NCBI GenBank assembly: GCA_949295415.1
Contig: CASFLA010000021.1
Coordinates: forward strand, 1 to 40,710
Length of the DNA: 40,710 nucleotides
Origin: an uncultured Oscillospiraceae bacterium
Lineage (GTDB): Bacteria; Bacillota; Clostridia; Oscillospirales; Acutalibacteraceae
Reading direction: 5' to 3'
A program made the position numbers and the translations under genes. A model generated the notes under the pieces. That model was not told the origin of the DNA. It worked only from the letters and a program-made list of their open reading frames with translations, and did not search any database. This document shows positions 26,445 through 34,054 of the stretch, one piece after another (positions within the stretch are counted from its first letter, which is position 1; each line of letters opens with the position of its first letter).

Positions 26445-27437
26445 ATGGGTAAAATAACTGTTCTTGGAACAGGCGGCTGGGGTATTGCTCTTGCCGTTCA
26501 TGCCTATAGTTTAGGACATAAGGTATCCATGTGGTCGCCCTTTAAAGCAGAGGTTGACTCGTTAAATCAAGAGCGCGAAAGTAAAAAACTTTTGCCCAAT
26601 ATAAAAATCGCCGAGGATATTCTTATAACCGATGATTTAGAGGCCGTTTTAGGAGCCGATATAACAATTATTGCAACCCCTTCTTTTGCAGTCAGAGAAA
26701 CTGCCGCAAGACTTAAAGGCAAAGAGGTTGGCATAGTTGTTAATGTTGCAAAAGGCTTTGAAAGGGAAACGATGCTAAGGCTCTCACAGGTTATAAAGGA
26801 AGAACTGCCTGACAAAAAGCCGGTTGTTCTCTCGGGTCCTTCTCATGCTGAAGAGGTTGCGAAGAATATACCTACTACCGTCGTCGTTGCATCAGAAAAT
26901 GCCGATGCTGCGAAGAATGTGCAAAACGCTTTGATTGGAAAGAACTTCCGCATTTATACAAACAGTGATGTTTTAGGCGTTGAAATCGGCGGTGCGTTAA
27001 AGAATGTTATTGCTGTTGCCGCAGGAATTGAGAACGGACTTAAATCAGGTGATAACACAAGAGCCGCCCTTATAACAAGAGGTCTTGCCGAGCTTGCAAG
27101 ACTGGGAACTGCAATGGGTGCGGACCGCAAAACCTTTATGGGGTTATCAGGCCTTGGCGACCTTATCGTAACCTGTATATCTGAGCATAGCCGAAATAAC
27201 CGCTTTGGAAACCTTGTCGGCTCGGGAGTTCCCGTTAAAGAGGCTTTGGAAAGGGTTGGAACGGTAGAAGGGTATTATGCCGCTGCTATTGCTAAACAGC
27301 TTGCCGATAAATATGAAATCAGTATGCCGATTATCGAGCAGTGTTATAATATTCTTTATAACGGAACAACTCCTAAAAATGCGCTCACAAGTTTAATGAC
27401 AAGACCGGGCAAAACCGAGGAAGAAGCCTGGGATTAA
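26445..27437 (+). CDS. gpsA: Glycerol-3-phosphate dehydrogenase [NAD(P)+]
   Basis: A 330-aa GpsA that reduces dihydroxyacetone phosphate to sn-glycerol-3-phosphate for PlsY. The nucleotide-binding loop VLGTGGWGIALA is at the N-terminus. VLSGPSHAEEVA, GGALKNVIAVAAGI (catalytic Lys) and NTRAALITRGLAEL are family signatures. AAAGGAG lies at the end of plsY. It is the last gene of the run, closed by a terminator 10 nt later. Confidence 0.97.
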   Translation: MGKITVLGTGGWGIALAVHAYSLGHKVSMWSPFKAEVDSLNQERESKKLLPNIKIAEDILITDDLEAVLGADITIIATPSFAVRETAARLKGKEVGIVVNVAKGFERETMLRLSQVIKEELPDKKPVVLSGPSHAEEVAKNIPTTVVVASENADAAKNVQNALIGKNFRIYTNSDVLGVEIGGALKNVIAVAAGIENGLKSGDNTRAALITRGLAELARLGTAMGADRKTFMGLSGLGDLIVTCISEHSRNNRFGNLVGSGVPVKEALERVGTVEGYYAAAIAKQLADKYEISMPIIEQCYNILYNGTTPKNALTSLMTRPGKTEEEAWD

Positions 27438-27447
27438 AATTTGTAAA

Positions 27448-27479
27448 AAGCCACCGCTACTGCGGTGGCTTAAATTTTT
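27448..27479 (+). terminator. Terminator after gpsA
   Basis: AAGCCACCGC and its complement form a 10-bp GC-rich stem with a 4-nt loop (27448-27471), followed by AAATTTTT. It separates the der-plsY-gpsA run from the FMN-binding lipoprotein gene. Confidence 0.88.
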
Positions 27480-27537
27480 GAATAAATCTCGCTTTTTAGA
27501 TAACAATAGTTACAAATAAAAAAGGAGATTTTAAAAA

Positions 27538-28029
27538 ATGAAAAAGACAAGTATTTTTATCGCCTGCGCCTTACCGGTTTTTATGTTTTTACAACTAAGT
27601 GGTTGCAAAATGAGAGATAAGAATGGAGAGGTTTCATCTAACGATTCGGGCATGGTAGGTTCAGCAAGGCTGAAAGACGGGGAATATAAGGCGTCTGCCA
27701 ATACCTATGACGATAGCGGCTATAAGGCCATTGTTAAGGTTGTAGTTAAGGATGGCGCGGTTTACTCCATTGACTGCGATGCCGAGCATAAGGACGAGGG
27801 CACAAAGAAAACTATTTCGGAAAGCGGGAAATATGGAATGAAGGCAGGCGGCGCCCAACATGAATGGCACGAGGAGATTGCATATTTCGAAAAATATGCA
27901 ACCGAAAACGGCGTTTCAAGTATTACCCTCAATAAAGACGGCAAGACCGATGTTATTACAGGCTGCACCATAGCGGTAGGGGAATATGTTGACCTCATAA
28001 ACGAGGCATTAGAAAAAGCGGAAGGTTAA
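27538..28029 (+). CDS. FMN-binding-domain lipoprotein
   Basis: A 163-aa exported lipoprotein. Lys-rich start, hydrophobic core and lipobox LSGC give Cys23 as the lipidation site. After a short linker there is one FMN-binding domain (about 45-160): DGEYKASANTYDDSGYKAIV at its start and TDVITGCTIAVGEYVDL near its end. ApbE enzymes attach FMN by a phosphoester bond to the Thr of Dxx(S/T)G(A)T. Here the motif reads DVITGCT, so Thr144 is the candidate acceptor, with Cys instead of the usual Ala. AAAGGAG precedes ATG 27538. The convergent neighbour encodes an ApbE lipoprotein. I infer a surface flavoprotein electron carrier; its redox partner is not in the window. Confidence 0.88.
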   Translation: MKKTSIFIACALPVFMFLQLSGCKMRDKNGEVSSNDSGMVGSARLKDGEYKASANTYDDSGYKAIVKVVVKDGAVYSIDCDAEHKDEGTKKTISESGKYGMKAGGAQHEWHEEIAYFEKYATENGVSSITLNKDGKTDVITGCTIAVGEYVDLINEALEKAEG

Positions 28030-28054
28030 TCGGGCAATCGGTTATCTCCGCTTT
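28015..28054. terminator. Shared terminator stem between convergent genes
   Basis: AAAGCGGA (28015-28022) pairs perfectly with TCCGCTTT (28047-28054) around a 24-nt loop. Each arm overlaps the last codons of one of the two convergent genes, with only 11 nt between their ends. On the minus strand the stem runs into TTTTTCT, a usable U tract; on the plus strand it runs into ATTT. Confidence 0.55.
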
Positions 28055-29031
28055 ATTTCGGGAATATTATCAGAATTATCAATTATAAGATTATCTGTTG
28101 TTGAAAGAGAGCCATCCTTTTTCAAGAATACTGCTTCTGCATCGTATTGCTTTAAAAGCTGTTTGCTTTTATCAATACCTAGGACAAGGCAGGCGGTTGA
28201 AAGCCCGTCAGCAATAGCAGATTCCTTTGCAATTATGGTTACAGAAGCCAATTCGTTATTAACGGGGCGGCCGGTTTTTGAATCTAAAATGTGATGATAT
28301 ATCTCATTTTCATATTCAAAATATCTTTCATAAATGCCTGAAGTAACAGCGGTCATATCAGAGATTGTTAGCCTTGCTGAAAGCTCACCCATCTGTTTAA
28401 ACGGACTTTGAATGCCAACCGAGTAGCCTTGACCGTTGTTATCACCCATAACAACTATATTTCCACCAAGGTTAATAACTGCGTTTTTAACGCCGGCATT
28501 CTTAAGATGCTCTTTGACCTTATCGGCTATATAGCCCTTTGCAATTCCGCCGAGGTCAATTTTGCAGTTGTTTTTAAGCTGAATCTCATTATTGTTTATC
28601 GAGATGTTGTTAAAATCAACTGATGTTAGTGCGGCCTCTATATCCTCAGGCTTTGGCGGTTTGGTTGCCTTAGTTATATTCCAAAGCTCTACTAATGGCA
28701 AAATACTTATATCAAAAGCGCCGTTCGATTTTTCTGAGATTGAAAGCGCTTTTTCTAAAAGAATAGCGGTATCGCCTGAAACGGTGGTTGTTAAATTATT
28801 ATTCAGTTTATAAACATCGCTGTCCTTATTATTGCGGTCAAAAAGCTTTTCGTATTCTTTTATAAGCCGCATTGCGATATCCAAATCATCTTGCTCGCCG
28901 TCGTAAAGAGTAACGGTGACAACCGTTGTCATCATAACCTGCGTTGAAGAAAGAGGAGCATTCCTTTTATTGCAGCCGCAAAGAGAAAGAGTCAGCGCCA
29001 AAGCAACAAACAGTAAAAATATCCTTTTCAT
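28042..29031 (-). CDS. apbE: FAD:protein FMN transferase (ApbE), lipoprotein
   Basis: A 329-aa extracytosolic flavin transferase that uses FAD and Mg2+ to attach FMN covalently to Thr or Ser of target proteins. The signal peptide ends in lipobox LCGC (Cys about 19). Family motifs include FDISILPLVELW, KIDLGGIAKGYIADK, NLGGNIVVMG, TSGIYERYF, HHILDSKTGRPV and ADGLSTACLVLG, the last two contributing metal ligands. The start is taken at 29031 with GGGTG upstream; a TTG at 29043 is the longer alternative. The gene converges on the FMN-binding lipoprotein and diverges from the NusG-II/Gx pair, so the three transcription units form one flavinylation locus. Confidence 0.94.
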   Translation of the reverse strand: MKRIFLLFVALALTLSLCGCNKRNAPLSSTQVMMTTVVTVTLYDGEQDDLDIAMRLIKEYEKLFDRNNKDSDVYKLNNNLTTTVSGDTAILLEKALSISEKSNGAFDISILPLVELWNITKATKPPKPEDIEAALTSVDFNNISINNNEIQLKNNCKIDLGGIAKGYIADKVKEHLKNAGVKNAVINLGGNIVVMGDNNGQGYSVGIQSPFKQMGELSARLTISDMTAVTSGIYERYFEYENEIYHHILDSKTGRPVNNELASVTIIAKESAIADGLSTACLVLGIDKSKQLLKQYDAEAVFLKKDGSLSTTDNLIIDNSDNIPEIKRR

Positions 29032-29068
29032 TATATCACCCAAATCATTTTTGACTGATTATACATTT

Positions 29069-29097
29069 ATTAAACAATATAATTTCTTATTAGTCAA
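29069..29097 (-). promoter_or_regulatory. Candidate sigma-A promoter of apbE
   Basis: On the minus strand TTGACT (29097-29092) is separated by 17 nt from TTTAAT (29074-29069), each one mismatch from consensus. It lies 38 nt before the start codon. TTGACT at 29051-29056 on the plus strand repeats the -35 sequence in inverted orientation. Confidence 0.65.
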
Positions 29098-29112
29098 GGC
29101 AAAGCTATAGAC

Positions 29113-29141
29113 TTGTAAAGTCATAAAAGCTTTGATATACT
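29113..29141 (+). promoter_or_regulatory. Candidate sigma-A promoter of the NusG-II/Gx pair
   Basis: TTGTAA (29113-29118), 17-nt spacer, TATACT (29136-29141), 31 nt before the ATG. The -35 is embedded in the inverted repeat GACTT-GTA-AAGTC (29110-29122), a possible operator. Confidence 0.65.
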
Positions 29142-29172
29142 TAATTTGTGCTATAGGAAGGGAAGTGGCGTT

Positions 29173-29517
29173 ATGATAAAAATGGCTGATATTGTTTTAG
29201 CAGCGGTGATTGTTGTTTTATCGGTAGTATTTATTTTTGTGTTTGCCGCTTCAACTCCTGTAGGAAACAAGGTGGTCATAACCTTGGATAACGAAGTATA
29301 TGGCGAGTATCCGTTATTAACCGATAATGAAATAGAGGTTAAAACTGATTTGGGCTTTAATACTGTTGTTATAAAAGAGGGTTCGGTTTTCGTTTTATCG
29401 GCTGACTGCCCTGATAAATATTGTGTTAAGCATAAAAAGATTTCAAATGCTTCCGAAACCATTGTTTGCTTGCCCCATAGGCTTGTTATTGAGATAAGGG
29501 GTGGTAAGAATGGCTAA
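29173..29517 (+). CDS. NusG-domain-II-containing membrane-anchored protein
   Basis: A 114-aa protein with one N-terminal transmembrane helix (about 5-26) and an extracytosolic NusG domain II (about 35-112). The conserved Cys pattern is present: CPDKYCVKHKKIS and VCLPHRLVIEI. Despite the name it lacks the NGN and KOW domains of transcription factor NusG and is not one. Proteins of this type co-occur with Gx/heptaprenyl-diphosphate-synthase-component-I-like proteins, ApbE and FMN-binding proteins in Firmicutes. The start is ATG 29173, with GGAAGTGG upstream; the longer frame from 29146 is less likely. Its stop overlaps the next gene by 8 nt. Confidence 0.87.
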   Translation: MIKMADIVLAAVIVVLSVVFIFVFAASTPVGNKVVITLDNEVYGEYPLLTDNEIEVKTDLGFNTVVIKEGSVFVLSADCPDKYCVKHKKISNASETIVCLPHRLVIEIRGGKNG

Positions 29518-30001
29518 GAAAGCGGCATATTACGGAGTTATTTTAGCATTGGCTATGATATGCTCGTATATTGAAATGCTCATTCCGTTAAACATCGGAA
29601 TACCGGAAGCTAAATTAGGTCTTGCTAATATTGCGGCACTTTACATTATATATAAAAACGGATATCTGCCGGCACTCGCTATTAACACCTCGAGAATACT
29701 TTTAACAACTCTGTTGTTTGGAAATGTCATAACCTTGTTTTATTCACTGGTAGGCGGAACGCTTGCAGTTACTGTTATGTTCTTGATTTCTAAGTCAAAT
29801 TGGTTTTCGCCGGTAGGGAGCAGCATCGCAGGTGCAGTGTTCCACAATCTAGGCCAAATATTAGTTGCCGTTTTTATTATAGGCTCAAAGGCGGTGCTTT
29901 ATCTTATCCCTATGCTGACTCTTGTTGCGGTTATAACGGGACTTCTTATTGGCATTGCTGCATGCTATCTTTTAAAGAGAATTAAAATCGCTTCAGCTTA
30001 A
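29510..30001 (+). CDS. Gx transporter family / heptaprenyl diphosphate synthase component I-like membrane protein
   Basis: A 163-aa very hydrophobic protein with about five membrane segments. Family features are YIEMLIPLNIGIPEAKLGLANI, where the short Pro/Gly-rich stretch lies between helices 1 and 2, and GAVFHNLGQILVA. The name 'heptaprenyl diphosphate synthase component I' is historical; membrane proteins of this type are thought to act in substrate uptake, possibly of a flavin or quinone precursor in extracytosolic flavin systems. The start is ATG 29510, with GGGGTGG about 6 nt upstream, inside the NusG-II gene, implying coupling. A terminator follows 18 nt after the stop. Confidence 0.85.
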   Translation: MAKKAAYYGVILALAMICSYIEMLIPLNIGIPEAKLGLANIAALYIIYKNGYLPALAINTSRILLTTLLFGNVITLFYSLVGGTLAVTVMFLISKSNWFSPVGSSIAGAVFHNLGQILVAVFIIGSKAVLYLIPMLTLVAVITGLLIGIAACYLLKRIKIASA

Positions 30002-30018
30002 TATTTATTGTTTCTTTT

Positions 30019-30057
30019 TCCGCTATCTTGGGCAAACTCAAGGTGGCGGATTTTTTT
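30019..30057 (+). terminator. Terminator between the Gx gene and rpoB
   Basis: A 14-bp stem with three G-U pairs (30019-30032 with 30037-30050), CAAA loop, then seven T residues. It insulates rpoBC from the flavinylation locus. Confidence 0.92.
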
Positions 30058-30114
30058 GTAAAATATTTAGAAATTAAAATTTGGAATTTTTTTCAAAAAA
30101 GTTTTTCCAAGGTA

Positions 30115-30143
30115 TTGACAACTTGATAACACCGTTGTATAAT
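30115..30143 (+). promoter_or_regulatory. Perfect consensus sigma-A promoter of rpoBC
   Basis: TTGACA (30115-30120), 17 nt, TATAAT (30138-30143). AT-rich sequence with A/T tracts lies immediately upstream (30060-30110), as in promoters with UP elements. Transcription would start near 30150. Confidence 0.95.
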
Positions 30144-30327
30144 CTTATACTGCTTAATCATGGGTTCATATGCACCTATTGCTATTTTAATCGCGTAAAA
30201 TGATGCTATGAAGCCGTTGATTTGAGTGGGATTTTAACACCCTTTTACTAAAGTAAAAGATTGTTACAAAACCCCTCAAACCGCAGACTGAGTGAATGCT
30301 CAAACTAATAAGGAGTGATTAAAGCCC
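30144..30327 (+). other. Long structured 5' leader of rpoB
   Basis: The 184 nt between the promoter and ATG contain no gene of normal size. A long-range pairing TTTGAGTGGG (30221-30230) with CCCCTCAAA (30272-30280), one bulged base, encloses a perfect 7-bp hairpin (30243-30258). GGG at 30228-30230 can alternatively pair with CCC just after 30239. No U run follows, so this is not a simple attenuator. A 12-codon ATG frame at 30160 lacks a ribosome binding site. Confidence 0.55.
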
Positions 30328-33300
30328 ATGGCTCAGACGGTGAATGTTAAACCCGTAAAATTCGGCAACAACGAGAGAATGACCTTCTCGAAAATCAATG
30401 AAGTGATTGATATGCCGAACCTCATCGAAATCCAGAAGGATTCGTATGAGTGGTTTTTAAACGAAGGCCTTAAGGAAGTCTTTGAGGATATGTCATCCAT
30501 TCAGGATTACACCGGTAATCTTGTGTTGGACTTTATCGACTATCGTCTTGACGACAAGCCGAAGTATACCGTACAAGAGTGTAAGGAGAGAGATGCAACA
30601 TATGCTGCACCTCTTAGAGTTCTTGCGCGTTTACAGAATCTTGAAACAGGTGAAATCAAAGAAAACGAAGTTTTTATGGGAGATTTCCCGCTTATGACCG
30701 AATCGGGCACCTTTATTATCAACGGTGCTGAGCGTGTTGTTGTTTCACAGCTCGTTCGTTCGCCCGGCGTTTATTATGATTGCACTATTGATAAATCAGG
30801 CAGAAAACTTTTCAGCTCAACCGTTATTCCTAACCGCGGTGCCTGGCTTGAATATGAAACCGCACAGGATGGCTCTCTTTATGTTCGTATAGATAAAAAC
30901 CGCAAGCTTCCGCTTTCGGCATTTGTTCGCGCTCTTGGTGTTGCTACAAACTTTGAAATTACCGAACTCCTCGGTGAAGATGAAAGAATGACTGCAACCT
31001 TTGAGAAGGACCCCTCTATTGATGTTGATTCAGCACTCATTGAGGTTTATAAGAAGCTTCGCCCCGGTGAGCCTGCAACCGTTGAGGGAGCACAGAGCCA
31101 TATCGAGCAGTTGTTCTTTGACGACCGCCGCTATGATCTTTCGCGTGTCGGCCGCTTCAAATACAATAAGAAGCTTGCTATTGCTTCTCGTATTATGGGT
31201 AAGGTTCTGTCTCGTCCTGTTGTTGACCCGATGACCGGCGAAATTATTGCCGAAGCAGGTCAGACTGTTTCCCGCGAGTTAGCAAAGAATATTGAGAAGA
31301 AGGGTGTTAGCGATGTTTACCTCGACATTCTTGAAAACGAAGGCGACCGCGTTGAAGTTAAGGTCATCTCCAACGGTATGGTTGATATTAAAGACTTCGT
31401 AGAGTTTGATGTTTCCGACCTCAGAATCAAAGAAAATGTTGTTTTCAAGGTTCTCAAAGATATTCTTGAAAATAATGATGGGGAAGAGGCTATAAAGGAT
31501 GCTATCTTGGATAACCTTGATGCTCTTGTTCCCGGTCATATTACTATTGACGATATTTTTGCATCAATTAACTATTTCCTCGGTTTGCCGCATGGTGTTG
31601 GCGATATCGATGATATCGACCATCTTGGCAACAGACGTATTCGTTGCGTTGGCGAGCTTTTGCAGAACCAGTTCCGCATCGGCTTCTCGAGAATGGAGAG
31701 AGTTATCCGCGAGAAAATGACTCTTCAGGCTCAGGATATGGATGTTATCACTCCGCAGTCCCTTATAAATATCAGACCGGTTGTTGCAGCCGTTAAGGAA
31801 TTCTTTGGCTCATCACCGCTTTCACAGTTTATGGACCATACTAACCCGCTTTCCGAGCTTACTCATAAGCGTCGTTTGTCAGCATTAGGCCCCGGTGGTC
31901 TTTCGCGTGACCGTGCAGGATTCGAGGTTCGTGACGTTCACTATAGCCATTATGGCCGTATGTGCCCGATTGAGACTCCTGAAGGCTCCAACATCGGACT
32001 TGTTTCTTATCTTGCAACCTTTGCAAAGATAAATGAATACGGCTTTATTGAGGCTCCGTTCAGAAAGGTTGATAAAGAAGCCGGACGAGTTCTCGATGAA
32101 GTAGTTTATATGACAGCCGATGAGGAAGACGAGTTTATCGTTGCTCAGGCTAACGAACCGCTTGATAAGGACGGACATTTTGTTAATGACCGTATCAACG
32201 CTCGTTTCCGCGACCAGTTCCTTGAAACCAACGGCAACAACATTGATTTTATGGACGTTTCGCCTAAGATGGTCGTTTCGGTTGCAACCGCAATGATTCC
32301 GTTCCTTGAGAACGATGATACCAACCGTGCTCTTATGGGTTCGAACATGCAGAAGCAGGCTGTTCCGCTTCTTAAAACCGAGAACCCCATTGTTGGAACC
32401 GGTATGGAATATAAAGCAGCAGTTGACTCAGGTGTCGTTGTTCTTGCAAAGCGCGAGGGAACTGTTGTTGCCGCAAGTGCAGACCGTATCAAGATTAAGG
32501 CTGCAAACGGCGAAATTGATGAATACAACCTTATTAAATTCCTTCGTTCCAACCATGGAACCTGCGTCAACCAGAGGCCTATTGTTTCGGTTGGTCAAAA
32601 GGTTATTAAGGGCGAGGTTATAGCTGATGGTCCTGCAACCTCTAACGGTGAGATTTCTTTAGGTAAGAATGCTCTTATCGGCTTTATGACCTGGGAAGGC
32701 TATAACTATGAGGACGCTGTTCTTATCAACCAGAAGTTAGTTCGCGAGGATATGTATACCTCTATTCATATTGAGGAATACGATATTGAAGCCAGAGATA
32801 CAAAGCTTGGACCCGAGGAAATTACCCGCGATATTCCCAACGTTGGCGATGATGCTTTAAAAGACCTCGATGAGCGCGGAATTATCCGCATCGGTGCAGA
32901 GGTCAGAGCAGGAGATATCCTTGTTGGTAAGGTTACTCCTAAGGGAGAAACCGAGCTTACCGCAGAGGAAAGACTTCTCCGTGCAATCTTCGGCGAAAAA
33001 GCAAGAGAGGTTAAGGATACTTCACTCCGCGTTCCCCACGGTGAATACGGCACAATTGTTGACGTTAAGGTATTTGACCGTTCTAACAGCTCGGAGCTCA
33101 ACCCCGGTGTAAACCTTGTTGTTCGTTGCTATATCGCTCAGAAGAGAAAAATCTCTGTCGGCGATAAAATGGCAGGCCGCCATGGTAACAAGGGCGTTGT
33201 TTCCCGCATTTTACCTTCGGAGGATATGCCGTTCTTACCCGATGGCACTCCGCTTGATATTGTTCTTAACCCGCTCGGTGTTCCTTCTCGTATGAACATC

Positions 33301-34038
33301 GGTCAGGTTCTCGAGGTTCATTTAGGCTATGCTGCTAAGGCTCTCGGCTGGAAGGTTTGCACTCCTGTATTTGATGGTGCACACGAGGCCGATATCAGAG
33401 CATTGTTAGAGCAGGCAGGCTATAATGAGGACGGTAAGGTTCAGCTTTATGACGGTAGAACCGGTGAGCCGTTCGATAACCGCGTAACTGTAGGTTATAT
33501 GTATTACCTCAAGCTTCATCATCTTGTTGATGATAAGATTCATGCCCGTTCAACCGGTCCTTACTCAATGGTTACCCAGCAGCCGCTCGGCGGTAAAGCT
33601 CAGTTCGGTGGCCAGCGTTTCGGTGAAATGGAAGTTTGGGCTCTCGAAGCATACGGTGCTGCATATACCTTGCAGGAAATCCTCACCATTAAGTCTGACG
33701 ATGTTGTTGGACGTGTTAACACCTATGAGTCTATCGTTAAGGGTCTTAACGTTCCTAAGGCAGGCGTTCCCGAGTCGTTCAAGGTTCTTATTAAAGAACT
33801 TCAGTCCTTGGGTCTTGATGTTAAGGTTCTCGATTCTAAAGATGAAGAAATTGACCTTAAGCAGACCTTCGACGATGATGATTTCGGCTTTACCCCTGTT
33901 GCAACTGAGGAGCCTGAGTTCAATGAGGTTTCGGTTGCAGACGACCTTGACGGCTATGGCATTACTGATGAAAACGGTGAAGAAATCGTTGAAACAGAAG
34001 AGTCATCAGATATGATGCTCGATGAAAATAATGACTGA
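30328..34038 (+). CDS. rpoB: RNA polymerase beta subunit
   Basis: A 1236-aa beta subunit. Conserved blocks run in order from the N-terminal lobes to the C-terminal anchor. The rifampicin region reads [20 protein letters not shown], continuing [11 protein letters not shown]. Residues equivalent to E. coli Q513, D516, H526, R529, S531 and L533 are wild type, so rifampicin sensitivity is expected. Pro replaces Gln510 and His replaces Gln517. [15 protein letters not shown] is intact. The C-terminus has an acidic extension of about 60 residues. AAGGAG lies 12 nt before ATG 30328. rplJ-rplL are not upstream, unlike the common order. Confidence 0.98.
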   Translation: MAQTVNVKPVKFGNNERMTFSKINEVIDMPNLIEIQKDSYEWFLNEGLKEVFEDMSSIQDYTGNLVLDFIDYRLDDKPKYTVQECKERDATYAAPLRVLARLQNLETGEIKENEVFMGDFPLMTESGTFIINGAERVVVSQLVRSPGVYYDCTIDKSGRKLFSSTVIPNRGAWLEYETAQDGSLYVRIDKNRKLPLSAFVRALGVATNFEITELLGEDERMTATFEKDPSIDVDSALIEVYKKLRPGEPATVEGAQSHIEQLFFDDRRYDLSRVGRFKYNKKLAIASRIMGKVLSRPVVDPMTGEIIAEAGQTVSRELAKNIEKKGVSDVYLDILENEGDRVEVKVISNGMVDIKDFVEFDVSDLRIKENVVFKVLKDILENNDGEEAIKDAILDNLDALVPGHITIDDIFASINYFLGLPHGVGDIDDIDHLGNRRIRCVGELLQNQFRIGFSRMERVIREKMTLQAQDMDVITPQSLINIRPVVAAVKEFFGSSPLSQFMDHTNPLSELTHKRRLSALGPGGLSRDRAGFEVRDVHYSHYGRMCPIETPEGSNIGLVSYLATFAKINEYGFIEAPFRKVDKEAGRVLDEVVYMTADEEDEFIVAQANEPLDKDGHFVNDRINARFRDQFLETNGNNIDFMDVSPKMVVSVATAMIPFLENDDTNRALMGSNMQKQAVPLLKTENPIVGTGMEYKAAVDSGVVVLAKREGTVVAASADRIKIKAANGEIDEYNLIKFLRSNHGTCVNQRPIVSVGQKVIKGEVIADGPATSNGEISLGKNALIGFMTWEGYNYEDAVLINQKLVREDMYTSIHIEEYDIEARDTKLGPEEITRDIPNVGDDALKDLDERGIIRIGAEVRAGDILVGKVTPKGETELTAEERLLRAIFGEKAREVKDTSLRVPHGEYGTIVDVKVFDRSNSSELNPGVNLVVRCYIAQKRKISVGDKMAGRHGNKGVVSRILPSEDMPFLPDGTPLDIVLNPLGVPSRMNIGQVLEVHLGYAAKALGWKVCTPVFDGAHEADIRALLEQAGYNEDGKVQLYDGRTGEPFDNRVTVGYMYYLKLHHLVDDKIHARSTGPYSMVTQQPLGGKAQFGGQRFGEMEVWALEAYGAAYTLQEILTIKSDDVVGRVNTYESIVKGLNVPKAGVPESFKVLIKELQSLGLDVKVLDSKDEEIDLKQTFDDDDFGFTPVATEEPEFNEVSVADDLDGYGITDENGEEIVETEESSDMMLDENND

Positions 34039-34054
34039 TAAAGGAGAAAGACAA

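Noticed and set aside
29173..29517. Transcription factor NusG
   Set aside because: Only domain II is present with an N-terminal membrane helix; NGN and KOW domains are missing.
30160..30198. 12-codon leader peptide in the rpoB leader
   Set aside because: No ribosome binding site precedes the ATG and the peptide has no regulatory codon run.
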